Origin: Centroberyx gerrardi
Taxonomy: Eukaryota; Chordata; Actinopteri; Beryciformes; Berycidae
Reading direction: 5' to 3'
DNA: 64,000 nucleotides
Assembly: GCF_048128805.1 (NCBI RefSeq)
Contig: NC_136016.1
Span: 16,195,676-16,259,675, forward strand
The position numbers and the translations under genes are program-made. Shown here in pieces: positions 48,701-61,400 of this stretch; the stretch's first letter is position 1, and every line of letters starts with the position of its first letter. The notes below the pieces were generated by a model that was given only the letters and a program-made list of their open reading frames with translations, was not told where the DNA came from and made no database searches.

Positions 48701-51700
48701 AATAGCTTATTTAATGAAAAATATGTCCCGTTTGTAGAAAACCAGAGGGATGGGATCCTTACTGTAATCTTATGACAGCCAAAGAGAAGGAGTGGATCAC
48801 CAGGCTACAGATGATTCAACTGCAAAGTGAGAATCCGTACCTTGAGGACTACTATTACCAGGTAGGATGACTGAAATCAAAGCGCGGCTCTTATTCGTCT
48901 TCATTTTTCATCGATTTGGCGTCTCCCACTTTGCAGCCAAATAACTGACCTTTCCTCCTTTTTGGTATTTTCTGTGTCATTGAAGCAACTTGCTCAGTAC
49001 ATGACCAAAGTTAGTGAGCATTTTTTTTTTTTTTTGTGCAAAATATTTTGATTGAATTAGTGAGCATTTTAAAGGATGATGTCGCACTTATCTCCTCTGT
49101 TTGCCCCCTTCTCCTGTTTCATGGTAGGAGTATTATCGGCGGATAGAAGCTAAGCTGGCTGAGGAAGAGCTGGGCATCAGGAGCAAGAGGGAGCCACCCA
49201 AGCTCACCACACCTTACATCACAAAAACAGACGCTTACACACCAGGTTTCTTTCTCAATCACCTTATCATGCTGATAGAACTAGCTATTTCTCATATGCT
49301 AGTTTTTCTAAAGTTTTGAGGGTGTTCTTGTTTTTCCAGTGGTGCACATCGAAGGCTCTCTGGGTCAAGTTGCTGTGTCGACATGTTACTCCCCTCGCCG
49401 TGCCATCAGTGCGGTCCATGCAGTTCAAGCTCAGGGTCCGCTTGAGGTAATGGTGTTATTTTTGAGCTAACTTTTGAGAATTTAGAAGTGTATTGCTTTT
49501 CCTTCCCTGATAATCAAACTGGTATTTCTACATAACAGGAACAAAAAGACACCAGACAACAGCGATTAGAGGTCCTGAGCAAAGTTGAAAAGGTACATGG
49601 TTTGATTCAATGAGATGCCTTATTCAGCCCCTTCCTCCAGCCTTGACTGTCTGTCATACCTGTTTTGTCCTGCAGTTGTTCATAGTTCTGCTGGAGGTAG
49701 AGGAGGCGGAGAGGATGAAGGCCACGGCCGTGGGTGAGGCAGAGGAAAGGCTGATTGAGAAGACTCAGAGGAAGGTGAAGCACATCTACTCCCAGCTGCA
49801 GCACCACGACCCCCTGTGAGTCCTCCATGTGAAACTCCTTTTCGATGATTCCAGTTAAAGTCGAGATGAAACGGCATTTCGAGAGTATCTAACTTCCGTA
49901 TCGTGACGTATTTCCGAGTGAAACAGGAAAGACAGGCGGGACATAACGTTGGGAGGAATTTGATTTGAACGTTGAAAAGTGGGTGTGTCATAACACCCGA
50001 AGACACACCGAAGTACCATGCTGTTGCTAGCTAGCTAACTAATGAATCTTAGCCTCTTAGCTCTGTGCGCTAAAAGTTGAAGATTGATTGATGGGTGGAT
50101 GTCATGATATTATTGGTTGAAATTAGTAACGGGCATGCTTACGTAAGCACACGGCATATTTTGTTTTACAGGAAGAAAACATGATTGAATTTTGATATAA
50201 GAATACAATGAAATTGATTTTTGGTATTTTTTTTGGCATATATTGTTAAATAGGTGCACAGTATGACCAGGGATGTGATCTAAAAGGGTTAAAAAGGCAT
50301 TTTTCATTTCATCTCGTCTTTAATAGCCATCTTAATAAACTTAACCTTTTTTTTGGACATAGGTTTTGACCGATATGGGAACTGAGCAATGATTTTTCTC
50401 AAACACATTTTGTTTTGCTGTAGAGATTCAGGGGGGGAGTTTCTCCCTTTTCTGCTGGTCTCAAAAGGCAAGAAGCTACTCTCCCGGCTTCTCCCACTGC
50501 TGGACCATGACTCTGCACTGAATATCCTGCGTGTGGTGACCTCTAGCCTGCCTACGCTGATGAGCAGAGACACAGATGAAGTAGGGGCACAGTAATGTTT
50601 TTTTGTTGTAAATCTCATTGTTTTAGTTTTTTACCCCCTCATCTGTACTGAAACAAATTCCTCTGGCATGGTTGTGAGTCAATAAAAGGACCTAAATGCA
50701 TCTTTAAATTGTTACAAAACTGCTATTAAGGTGAATCTCATTGCTATCTTCATCACACCCACTTGTCAGTCCCTCCCAGTGCTCTACCCATCTCTTCGAA
50801 CTGTGATCGGAGGCCTGACCTTCAGTCAGCTCATTGGGGTCCTCAAAGATCTGACGTCTGAGTCTCTAACGACGTACGAGTGTCTCACACTAGCATGTCA
50901 GAACAAGGTCAGTGCTTTCTGTTGCTGCTTTGCTTTTATCCAGCTAACGGGTCAAGAACAGTCCACACACTGCAAGACTCCCTTCAGTTCTTTTAAAGCA
51001 CCAGACTCGAAACATCACTTACGTTTCGTCCAGAAACATTCCAGTGACAATTTTGCTCTTTATCACATGAATGTCTCAAAGGACTTTACAGAAAATGAGC
51101 CTAACTAGATCTAGCTGATCAACAATCAACCATAGAACAGAGTGATATAGGACAAACATCAGGAAGAGCACAATTCACACAAAAGCAGATTTTATCAAGA
51201 CATAAAAGCCTACTTATTCTACATAGCATAACCTACCTGGAACCACCAGCCTTAGACCCTCAAAGCATACAAGGTAAAACTTCCAAGAAAACCTTATTAG
51301 AAAAAGAAAATGGTAGAAACCTTGGGCGGGCCAAGTCAAAGAAGGATCCCCTACCGGGACAGCTGAGCGAGCAATAGTTGCCAGGGCAAACAGTTACAAT
51401 AACATGGTCAATGGGTAAAGTGTGTCACAAAGTTCCTGGAGGCGTAATGGGACCGATGATGACTCGTCACAGCTGCCAGGAAGTGGGCTCTTGTGCTCAT
51501 GTCTCTTGTAGTAATGCTGATATGTGCCTTTTGTGTAGTTGCTCTAAATGAGGGGTGTTTTCTTACTCCTCCTGTTTCACTCTCTTTCCCTTTTTTAGTT
51601 TGGGCTATCTTTGCTCTATGCCCTCCTGTCCCAAGGAGAGAGGTTGCTGTCCTCAGGCGTTCCTCTGGAGCCCAGCATCGGTGACTTTGAGACCTGGTGG

Positions 51701-52079
51701 GAATCTTGAACCTAATTTTCCATGAAGAACTATATCAATTTGATGTTAAAGTTGTCAAACAAATGATCATTTTCTTCTCCAGGACGGACACAATATTCCA
51801 GGTGGCAGGACAGCTCTCCCAGTGTTCGTTGGTGGAGCCGCTCCTCCTGCCCTCTAACCTGCTCACTCTCTTCTGTCGCTACCTGGACAAGCGCACCGTC
51901 CATCAGCTGAAGAGCAACATGGAGTGAGTCCTTCAGACGTTGTTTCATCAGTGTTTTGGTGTTTGATTTTAGTGGAACTTATTTGGGATATTGTAAGCAA
52001 AGAATAGATTTAATTTAATTCACTAATTAAATTCTCTTTATTTAGGTCTGCAACAGGATTCCTGGCTCTTCCATCATAA
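45768..52079 (+). CDS. patl2: Pat1-family mRNA-decay/translation repressor, probably PATL2
   Basis: Nineteen coding exons from 45768-45791, 46245-46398, 46483-46760, 46872-46937, 47019-47072, 47161-47325, 47449-47523, 47709-47806, 48556-48630, 48738-48861, 49128-49245, 49340-49446, 49539-49592, 49676-49815, 50424-50580, 50770-50907, 51599-51696, 51783-51923 to 52046-52079. All are in phase and give 699 residues. The acidic N terminus contains [12 protein letters not shown], the helicase (DDX6)-binding motif of Pat1 proteins. An Arg/Gly/Pro-rich middle follows. The C-terminal helical Pat1 domain has [18 protein letters not shown]-like [10 protein letters not shown], and [13 protein letters not shown]. 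Pat1 proteins link mRNA decapping and P-bodies; PATL2 is the oocyte form that represses maternal mRNAs. PATL2 is favoured over PATL1 because the typical PATL1 start (MFRY) is absent. Confidence 0.85.
49855..50323. mobile_element. MITE with TTAAAG...CTTTAA inverted ends
   Basis: The left end TTAAAGTCGAGATGAAACGG and the right end TTTCATCTCGTCTTTAA (TTTCATTTCATCTCGTC) are inverted copies. The body is about 470 nt without coding sequence. It lies in the patl2 intron between exons 14 and 15. A truncated relative is at 26141-26286. Confidence 0.8.
51040..51480. repeat. Probable interspersed repeat
   Basis: Phrases such as 'AAACTTCCAAGAAAACC', 'GAAACCTTGGGCGGGCCAAG' and 'GGATCCCCTACCGGGACAG' match a common dispersed teleost sequence. 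It lies in a patl2 intron. Class and borders are uncertain. Confidence 0.4.
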
Positions 52080-52955
52080 GTTGGACAGCAGCTGAAGAGA
52101 GGTTCAGCTAATGACCAGGTTGTGGTGAGCGCTAGAGTGAAAGGAACAGAAACACGGCCCCGAAAAACCCCTCAGTGTTCATTATAACACGAGCTATGTA
52201 ATGTACTCCTTTGTGTGTGTGTGTGTTCAAAAACACATTGATTCTTATTCCTTTTGTCCCCCCTCCCTCGTCCCCTCACATTTGTGCACTGTCTCAAAAC
52301 TGTTTCCCTTTTTTATTTCCTTTATCTGATCTTTTTACTTTCCTCCCTTTGGTCTCCAGTAGGCTACATCAATTCAAGTTTATTGTGAAATGACCAAGTT
52401 GACTTGTTTTTTTTAAACCTTCAAAAACAAGTGTTGCCATTCCATGAGTTGAATATAAGCACTGCAGTTGGTAGCATGGCCAGTAGATGGAGCTGAGTTA
52501 TTTCTCTGGCTTCCATCCAACTACCCATTAAACACTTCCACATATCATATTATACCTCTGGTGAATGCGCTATCATGAGGCTAACTACATTTAGGACAAG
52601 AAATATGTCAGTTATCACTTATTGTTTCTGTAAATTAAGTGTTGGATCAGATATTGGTGACCAACAGGGTTATGGAGGATTGTATAGTAATTTATGATTG
52701 TACAGCTGAACTTAATACGTTCATTATAGTAATGACAAATTTAAGTAATTCATCTTGGCATGGCACATCAAAAGAGGCTGTGCAATTTTTGGGTTGTTTG
52801 CAAAAAAAATTAATGCATTCTGTGTATACATGTAGCGATACTAAATTTGCTGTATTTTCTGTCTTTGATGTTTCAGTTGTAAAGAGATTTTTATTTGAGT
52901 TAATTTGGAAACGGGAATAATTTAAATTGCACCCTTGTAGAGCACTTGCAATATA

Positions 52956-52961
52956 AATAAA
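52956..52961 (+). other. Putative patl2 poly(A) signal
   Basis: AATAAA about 880 nt after the stop codon. A further AATAAA-like site lies near 53748. Confidence 0.45.
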
Positions 52962-55900
52962 ATTCTTAAAAAAGAAAAGCTCCGCACATGAACTTTTTAA
53001 TCTAGATTGTGGTAAGCAATATACAAAAGGACTTTCACTCCTGTGCTCCTTTTGCCTTGTGGAGTGAACCTTCTTGTACATCTCTTCTTACCTTTTATAA
53101 TATTCCACTTCCACTTTTTCCTCTTTTGTATCCGTAAGCACAAGCTGGACTCTTAAGTTTATTCAATCATGAGTACTGGTTTATTGACAGATTAAATGGT
53201 AAGTGAAAACAAGTTATTCATTATGGGTAAATTCTTAGTCTGGTTTGGCTGGTGCAGCAGGGCTTCATTGGCTCAAGCTCGAGGAGAGTAACTTGAATGC
53301 ACAATTACATACTCGATCCACACAGACCATGGAGGTCAATTAACATCTTATGTATTTAAAGCGTTAAAGAAGCTGTCCAATTGAGTCCTTGACCTGGACA
53401 TTAATATATCATGAGATGTTAATCTTTGGAAGGATCCATATTGAGCATCGATGTTCATTACCTGAGGTTGTCTGAACCACTGGCTCCATGAAACGTCTCG
53501 GTTTTGTCCGTTCGTATACCGTCTGGAACAGAATCTTAAACAGAGTCACGCTCGACCGCCTGACCCCCATATAACAGGATTTGTTTGTGTGGAAGGGACC
53601 TTGAGCTTTCAAACATCTTTCAACATTTCCCTTAGACCTTGATCATAATTTCTAATTTCTAGTTACTGGTAGGTGTTGCTTTCTTGAATGTATACTCTTC
53701 ACCTGCAAGTCTCAACTTGGTCCATAGCCAGTTACATTCTATATGTATAAAATAAAAGAGCAGTAACTCTTACATATAGGAGAACTTAAGTTTTACAATA
53801 TGGAGTAAAGAGACAACGCCATATCTGTGGTCCAGATTTCCTGCCTTTTTCTGCTGAAGGCCACTGGGCTCTAACCAAACTGATAAGCCTGTACTGTGCA
53901 GAAACGCCCGAGTGTGACATTCCTAAAGGAGGAAACTGATTGGCAGGACATGATGTGACTTTAGACCAGTATATAGGGAAAGGGGAACGTTAAGGCTGAT
54001 GTGGAATGAATGTTTTTCTATAGACTAGATGGTTAAGGTTCCTCGGTGTCGAGTGATGCTTGAACAGCGAGGAACTGACTCGTTCACAGTTGTTTGACTT
54101 TTAAATTGTTCTCTCCGAGACTCGCCATGACATCAGAATGAAGCCCCCATTTCTCTCGACTACTGTAAATGTCCTCCTCCCTCTTTTAATGTGTTTTGGT
54201 CTGTCTGTGACCAAACAGACAGGCTAGATAAATCCCAATGTTGCCAGACAGAGCCAATATTTTCTTATTGCCTGGGAGTGGGCTGGAATGTGGGACCAGG
54301 GGGACGAACTGTGTGTACATAATGTTTAAAAGAAATTGATACGAGAAATGTGCATTACTGGTAGTAAAGGCAGATATACTGGTGAAGCCATGAACATGGT
54401 ACATCCTGGAGACAAAAGTGATATGAGTTGGCACCAGTGTTGATCCCTCCTCCAAAAAATATATTTAGACTAATTTTCCCTGTATGTTGTAAAACCTAGA
54501 TGGTCCGTCTTATGTTTTGCTAAAATGTAAATGCATGTCAGATAGTTGGCTCATCAAATATTTGAACTGAAGGCAAGCTGGATTGAAGGGGTGCAGATGT
54601 ACGGTTAAGGCTGAAATGGTTGACATTCTCAAATATGGAAGGCATTTTTATACGCAGCACACATCCTGCCTTAGTGTTACTGAGGCCTCCAGGGGTGCTG
54701 CTAGTGGGAGGGGGGGGGGGGGGGGGTACTTTCATGGGGCCCTCCAGAGAGGAGAAGTGGTAAATGACATGCCTTGGGGTGGGGGGCCAGTGTGACTTCT
54801 TGTCGGGGCTCCATAGTTTAGTTTATTGTTTATTTTTCACAGCCAGGGCATGCACACATTCACAAAACATTTGCAATACCCATCCACAACAAACCACAAC
54901 AGTAAATACAAAGAAAAATATAATCAGTATAACATAAACAAAGACAGAAGATCATACCAAGATCAGGAGAAAAAGATCAAGAGCTTTCTATATTCTACAT
55001 GGGACAGTGGTAAGTCCTTTGATTTAACAGCTGTCACCATATAACGTGTGGTGTTTAATGATGACAGCTATAAGTTGTGGCTGCCTCTTGCCTCTGTCTA
55101 TGTTTATTAAACCCTCTGCTGTACTCCTGTCTGTGCCCTTTAGGACTGTTTATCCATGGGCCCACTGGCACCAAAATGCACCCTTCACTGAAAAGGCTTG
55201 TTGCTGGTTAATGAGTGTGACTTGCAATACCACTGTTCATGAGACCATATATCAAAAATGGACACTGACTATATATCCCAAGAAGACTTACAGTATATCG
55301 AGACGAACAGGCACTGAAATTTAGGAATATTTTATAGAAATATGGTACTTTGTGTGTTTTTCAAAAGCATTGTAAGCGCCAAATTCATTTTCATCTCATT
55401 GGAGGGCAATGGATGGTAAACCATGTAGTGATGTGATATTTTTGGACCATTCATCTCTTACCATTTAGGGGAAATTCTTAGAAAGTAAAATCTAAGCAAG
55501 GTTATTTTCAGATTCCTGCTCAAACCCCTCATTGTGCTTTCACACCTGTCCCTCCAGGCTTGTTTGCAGTAACTTTGTCATGTGAATCAGTATTTTCGAT
55601 GCCAGCTAATGGACACACACTCCCAACAGTTGGCCCGGTCTGCTGGCTCTCACCCCAAGACTTGGCCAACCTGCTACTGCAGCTGCACACATCTGGGTTT
55701 GAACATACATTTAGCGGACACGGCTATCCAGAGTCAGAGAATCCTTGTCAAACAGTGGTTACACTGTGGTCTGCAGCCCAAGTTTTAGTACGGTACACAG
55801 AGCAATACACTAACATCCTGCCAGCCACCTCTAACCCCACCCCCCCTCCTCAGTACCTCCACATGCCTGTCTGGGTATCCAACACGCCTCAGAGTGTTAT

Positions 55901-58190
55901 TGGCGTCAATCAGTCACAGTTAAAGCCAGCTTCAGCATCAACAACTTCTCTTTCTTTTCTTCGTGTTGCCAGTAATTTGACTTTGTATCATTTCATCTCG
56001 TTTGAGTCAGTTTGGAAGTCGTTATTTTCTTTTCTACTCATAATATGATGCTGCAGGTAGACAAGGCAGCAGACTTTAGTGCAGAGAGGGTGTGTGTGTC
56101 TAGAAGAGAGAGAGAGAGAAATTGGCTGTGATTATTTGTCTTCACCGTGCTTGAAAACCATGCTGACAACGTGTGTGTGTATAGGTGTGTGTGTCACTGT
56201 GTGGGAGGTCTAGATTTGGTGTCACTTGTGTGTGTGTTCTGTAAAGATTTAGGTAAACATATAAATGGCTTGTAGCTTTTAAGCATAATGACCTTTCAAC
56301 CCCTTAACCAGTTTAGCGTAGGCCTGCATTTTCCACTCAACACAGCTGTCAGCTATAGGAACTACTGTACATACCTTGCTTGGAGGCAGGAAAACCCATG
56401 TAGGCTTTTTCCAGAACACATTTAAAAAGTGTGTAAGTCCTGGCTGCACAAATTGTGATAAAAAACCTTTTGTTTATGCGTTAATGCTGTGTAAATGTCA
56501 CTCATTCTCTTTACAAGCACGCAAAATTAGGTATAAACAAACAAATTAAGCACAAACACTTTTAACACAAATTAGAATGGCCAATATTATTCTGGTAATT
56601 TTGTGACTTTGTGTGTAAGACACAGTCTGCATTACATCCTCCACAAACATACTTTTATTTAATTTACGAATGAATACAAACATATATTTCATGCTTTCTT
56701 GAATGCTAAGCTAAACTGACATCTCATTAATGGTGCTGCTGGCGATGAAATTAGTTAAAGCATTTTTGGCCCAAGTGGATTTCTTAAATTCCCTGAATGG
56801 AGGATGATTTAAAATAGGACTACTCAAACATTTCCAAGTTATCTTTGCAAGTGTTCCCAAAGGAGATCAGGAAGCTGAAAGGTGCTGAGAGAAACCTAAA
56901 GTCAAAATTGTCACCTAATCTAAGTGGTGAAAAGTTGTTCTTCTAGACAGTGCGGTGGTCAGTGAGCTTGTTGGGAAGCCAAGTGTGTGAGAGGTCTGGG
57001 GGGGTTAGGAGGTGAGACATTAACCTCCCCTTGACCCCATAAGAAGAGGATTTGGACTTTAGGTGAGGAATCTGTGTTGAAGGTGAGATATCTTTCTCTT
57101 TTTACCCCTTTCTTTTTTTTTCTTTAAATATACAAGGGGTCACTCTCATTCACTGACAGTGTGTGCATATAAGCTGAGATCATGGAAACCTTACTGGCTA
57201 AAAGAGACATGAGTGGAGGAGAAGAGGCGATGAAGCTCGCTCACGGTTTTCCCTCCTATGACTTGTTAAACTGGCTATTTTGCATCTTGAAGTGATGTAA
57301 TTTCTGTCAAGGAATCCACTGAGAAACAAGACTGGGCATAGTCAGGAAGCAGGTTGAGCTAAATGTGGAATACACACAATAATTGTATTGGTTTCAATCT
57401 ACAGAAGCATTTGCCTGTTTGATGTTCTGATTTTTTGTTTAAAAAGTGAAGGTTTATATTAATATTCACCTGTAAAACCCATTCTTAGTGCCAAACATTG
57501 CACTAATAAGCTGTAGAGAGCAATCCATGTACAGTGTGTTTTTTTTTGTGTGTTTCTAAACCACATTTCCGACACTGTGGTGCAGTTGTTGTGAGTGAAT
57601 TATTTCTGTTGGTTTTTAACTTATGCTTACCTCAACCTGTGTCTGAATATATGTCTTTCCATGGTTGGACAGCATAAATAAGTCTAGTACCTGTTCAAGT
57701 CTGTGTTTATGTTTTACAGTGAGTTTCTGCACTGTATTTATGTTTCAATGTGAGTGACTTGTGTTGTCTGCTACACGCTATATTCGACGTAATTGCAACG
57801 TCCATTTAAATAATTTAAAGAGCACCTTGTTTTCAGTGGAAGACATGTATTTGTGCTTTGCAGCATTACATGACATTAAGAGGTGTGAGCCAACATCTCA
57901 GTGTTTCCCTCCTGGAAACACGACGCCTTGATCAAAAATAGCACTGCATGTTTTTATCAGCCGTATGAAATATCTAAAGGATAGTCAAGTATCTGTAAAA
58001 TAGTGATCATAGCCAATATTTAAATATAATTAAGACAATTTAACCAATGCTAATGCATCACAAATCAGTGCTAAACAACTATTGACAGCTTTCTTCCTTT
58101 CATGCACCATTTGGAGTCCATCAGTCAATGTCCAATCTGGTGAACTCCCTCTCTTTGCTTCTCTATCTCTCTCTTAAGTGTTAATGTACT
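52962..58190. other. Intergenic, no supported gene
   Basis: More than 5 kb without recognisable coding sequence. It holds a poly(G) tract (about 54710-54727), scattered GT and GA runs (56070-56240), and a word typical of fish SINE-like repeats near 55705 (ACATTTAGCGGACACGG...ATCCAGAG). The longest frame (55560-56048) overlaps that word and has no recognisable domain. Confidence 0.55.
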
Positions 58191-58419
58191 TTAAGTGCCC
58201 AATTATTCAGTGAGTGTGTGTGTCTCTCTTCACAAGGGAGGAGCATCTGGAGGATGGGAACCTCCACAGCCAGAGGTGGTGAGAGGAGGAACGCCTCAGA
58301 CAGAGAGTGTATATCAGACCCTCACTCACAGGGTGTGCGCCCACTCTGGACCGGCTGCGTTCCCCTCCTCAGTCTCCCGGTGTGTCTTGAACATTTTGGG
58401 CTTTTCCTTCAGGTCCACC

Positions 58420-61400
58420 ATGTCGGGACGACTACTTCTTCAGAGTACAGTGATCCTTTGGCTGGTGCAGACGGCGCACACAGGGGGTGAGTGTCTGAAG
58501 TGCAGATGTGAAGGCCGTTATACCTGAAATCATGTCATAACCAATAACTCAGTGGTAAAATAGTGGTAAAAACTATTGATATTTTACATTGGATGTTTAA
58601 TGGCTGTGGGATGCAGTGTAAAATAAACTCATGAAATGCTGGCTGTGAATCAGTCATATCAATTTGAGGCAATTGCCTTGCCTTAAAGACATGCAATGGC
58701 ATATTTTATTGAAATAAATGCAAATATGTATAGGAAAAAAGATGATGAGCTAATTAGAACCTTGTAGTTATACAATTGAGTATTTCTTGAAGAAATGCTG
58801 TTTATTGTGGGGAATAAATGTGTGTCCTGTGACAGATGCAGTGTTTCAGTGTGGTGAGTTGTTTATGTATCTGCGGTCTGGTATGAGGAGAAGGTGAAAC
58901 GCTTCATGACGCACAGCTTGTGAGTTATGAGCAGACATGACATGTGGCCAGCTGTCATGATGCTGTGGTCCATTGGCAGCCGGCACTGAGAGGAGTTGCT
59001 GTCTGTTTAGAAGTGTGTTATCCCCCCTTTTCATCCACTGAAAGTTATTTAAAGTCTTAAAGGTAACTGTTGTAGGATTTTTCCTGAATGCCTCATGGAC
59101 AGTGATCTGGGATAATGACCGTGGGCACTACGTTCCCTCTGAGCTTCTTATTTCATGATTTCACTTAGACATATAGACATATACAGAATATACAGAAGTA
59201 TACAGAATATTTATACCTTATTAACCCTTTTATTATCCCTAATTGTTTTTTCCTGCTAGCACTGGAATCTGTCATCACAACTAATTTAATGACAAAATCA
59301 TAATGAGAGAAGCCTGCATGCACCAGCTGTAAGATGAGTTTCTGAGTTTTACTGTGCTCTTGTATTTTATTGCTTGAACATTCAGGTCAATAGTGTCGTC
59401 AATAACTGACCCATACATTACTGAATGTGTTCTCAGGCATCAATATCTATACTTGCACTAGATCCCTGTCACTTGAGTCCTGTGAGGGTGCATTTGCATG
59501 CGTTTTAAAATATTGAAGTAAGGATTCGTATCATTAGTTTTTGATTGGTTTTAAATTAAACAAGGCTGGCTGCTGCGTTTATACTGGGTGAGACCAAGAA
59601 TAAAAAGCACCATTGTCTAGTTGGATACACAAAGATGTCTAATAACGGAGAGATCTGAATAATGCAAGTTGAGGGCTGGATCTGTTTAAGATATAGAATA
59701 GTCAGATTTTAATTACTTTAGTTACTTTTTTAATTTACTTTTTCAACTGATCTCCATAAGAGGAATTAAAGCTTAAAGGAATTCTTTTAAGCTCTGGGTA
59801 TAAATGTTAGAACAAAATATAAACAAGTACAGTGTGCTTTTATTTTCCTTGGCAAAAGAAATAGATTAATGTTGCGTACTGTTGGCTTTCTTGTATTCAT
59901 CTAAGACTCAAAATGTTGAAACTGCAGCCTCAGAAATCTCCCTGATGTCCTGTGGCAGTGAAGCAGTTCTTCTTCCTGAATGAAGAAGAAAGAGATGAGA
60001 GAAATGTCTTGCAGACGCTTGTGTTTGCTTGTCAAATTTCAGACGATCATGTCAAATTAAAACAACAGAAAAATCTTAGCAACGCTTGCTGTGTAACTCT
60101 TAAGTATTTGGCCATCTACCAAGTTTTCTTGTGATGATGCGAAACAACTATATATTCCCTTTTCCCTTCTCCGCCAGTTCCCTTTGGTGAAATCAAAGGC
60201 AGCTGAGCTTTGGTGGCAGCAGCAGTCTAAATTTGACATCCCACTGTGAGAAGGGAGGTTTTACTACTTGTACACAGTCGCTCCATTGAGCTCTCCATCC
60301 CTCTGTCTAAACTGGCCACTTCCCTAAATGTTCCTCAGAATGCTGACTCACCAGGAGAATGGATTGCATAAAATTTGATGAATAATCATAACCAGTAAGC
60401 ACTGGATTGCAGGTTTCTTGATGAGTTATGAGCATTATTGTCAGTCTATCACTAACGTAAGAAGAAAAATTGTTACACTGATGGCAGACGTGGATTAAGC
60501 CGACTGCAATACCTGCTAGAATAAGACTGTAAAAGATGAACAACACAAATACTGCATATTTTAAACTGTCCTTTATTCATACTCAGCTGTTTGGTGCCCA
60601 GAGATACTTGAAGCAGTTGTATTGAATGAGAGCAGGACTTTGTGTAAGAACAACAACAACAAAAATTGGAGTGCTTTCGAAAGCTTTTTGACAATTTCAA
60701 CTGTTAATTGTGACCTTTTGTTTCAAATAAGCTGAGGTCAAATTTGTTCAAATTTCTGCAATGTGTCCATTTCAGATGTGCTCATGTTTGCTTAAAATTA
60801 CTTCTTAAGATTTACCATCAGTGTAGTGACCCAAAGAGAACAGTGCAAATCTTGGTGATGAATATTTCCAAGCTTAGTTATGTCATTTTTTATCTGACAA
60901 ATAAATGGCAAGAGTAGCTGTGACGTTTTTGAAATGGTGGATATCTTTTTTTTGGGGAGGAAACTCTTCAGTTGTGCTTCTGTGTGTGAACTGACTGCTA
61001 TCTATTGGCTCTAATATGTTGCTGTGATGTCATCTTTGATCCTTATCCTAGGATATGGGCCAGCTCACGGTGCGTCCAGTGGATATGGTGCGAAGCCAAA
61101 TGGTAAATTTGTTATACAACATTATAGTGAACGAAGCATATTATAGTGTACAGATGTACAGTAAATCTTAACATAAATGTGCTGTGTTCAAGGTTATGGT
61201 GCGGCTTCTGGTGTATCCAATGGACAAGGACCTCAACCCAATGGTGAATCCCCCACATCCTCTATACTTGTAATCTGTACACAAGCCAATCACTTGAAAA
61301 GCTTTCATTTACAGTTGTCATGGCTTCTGTTCTAGGCATGAAACCTCAAAACGGTGGGGGGATTGGAAGAATGCTGATGCCTTCAAAAGGTAAATTACTG

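Noticed and set aside
48984-49020. Possible extra patl2 exon (TGAAG|CAACTTGCTCAG...)
   Set aside because: The Pat1 family sequence continues directly from the exon ending 48861 to the one starting 49128, and no good donor is present.
54700-54730. Poly(G) tract as a regulatory quadruplex
   Set aside because: Only a single homopolymer run with no nearby gene; sequencing slippage is as likely.
55560-56048. 162-codon open frame between patl2 and the repeat-protein gene
   Set aside because: No recognisable domain, no splice or promoter context, and it overlaps a word typical of a dispersed fish repeat near 55705; best treated as chance.
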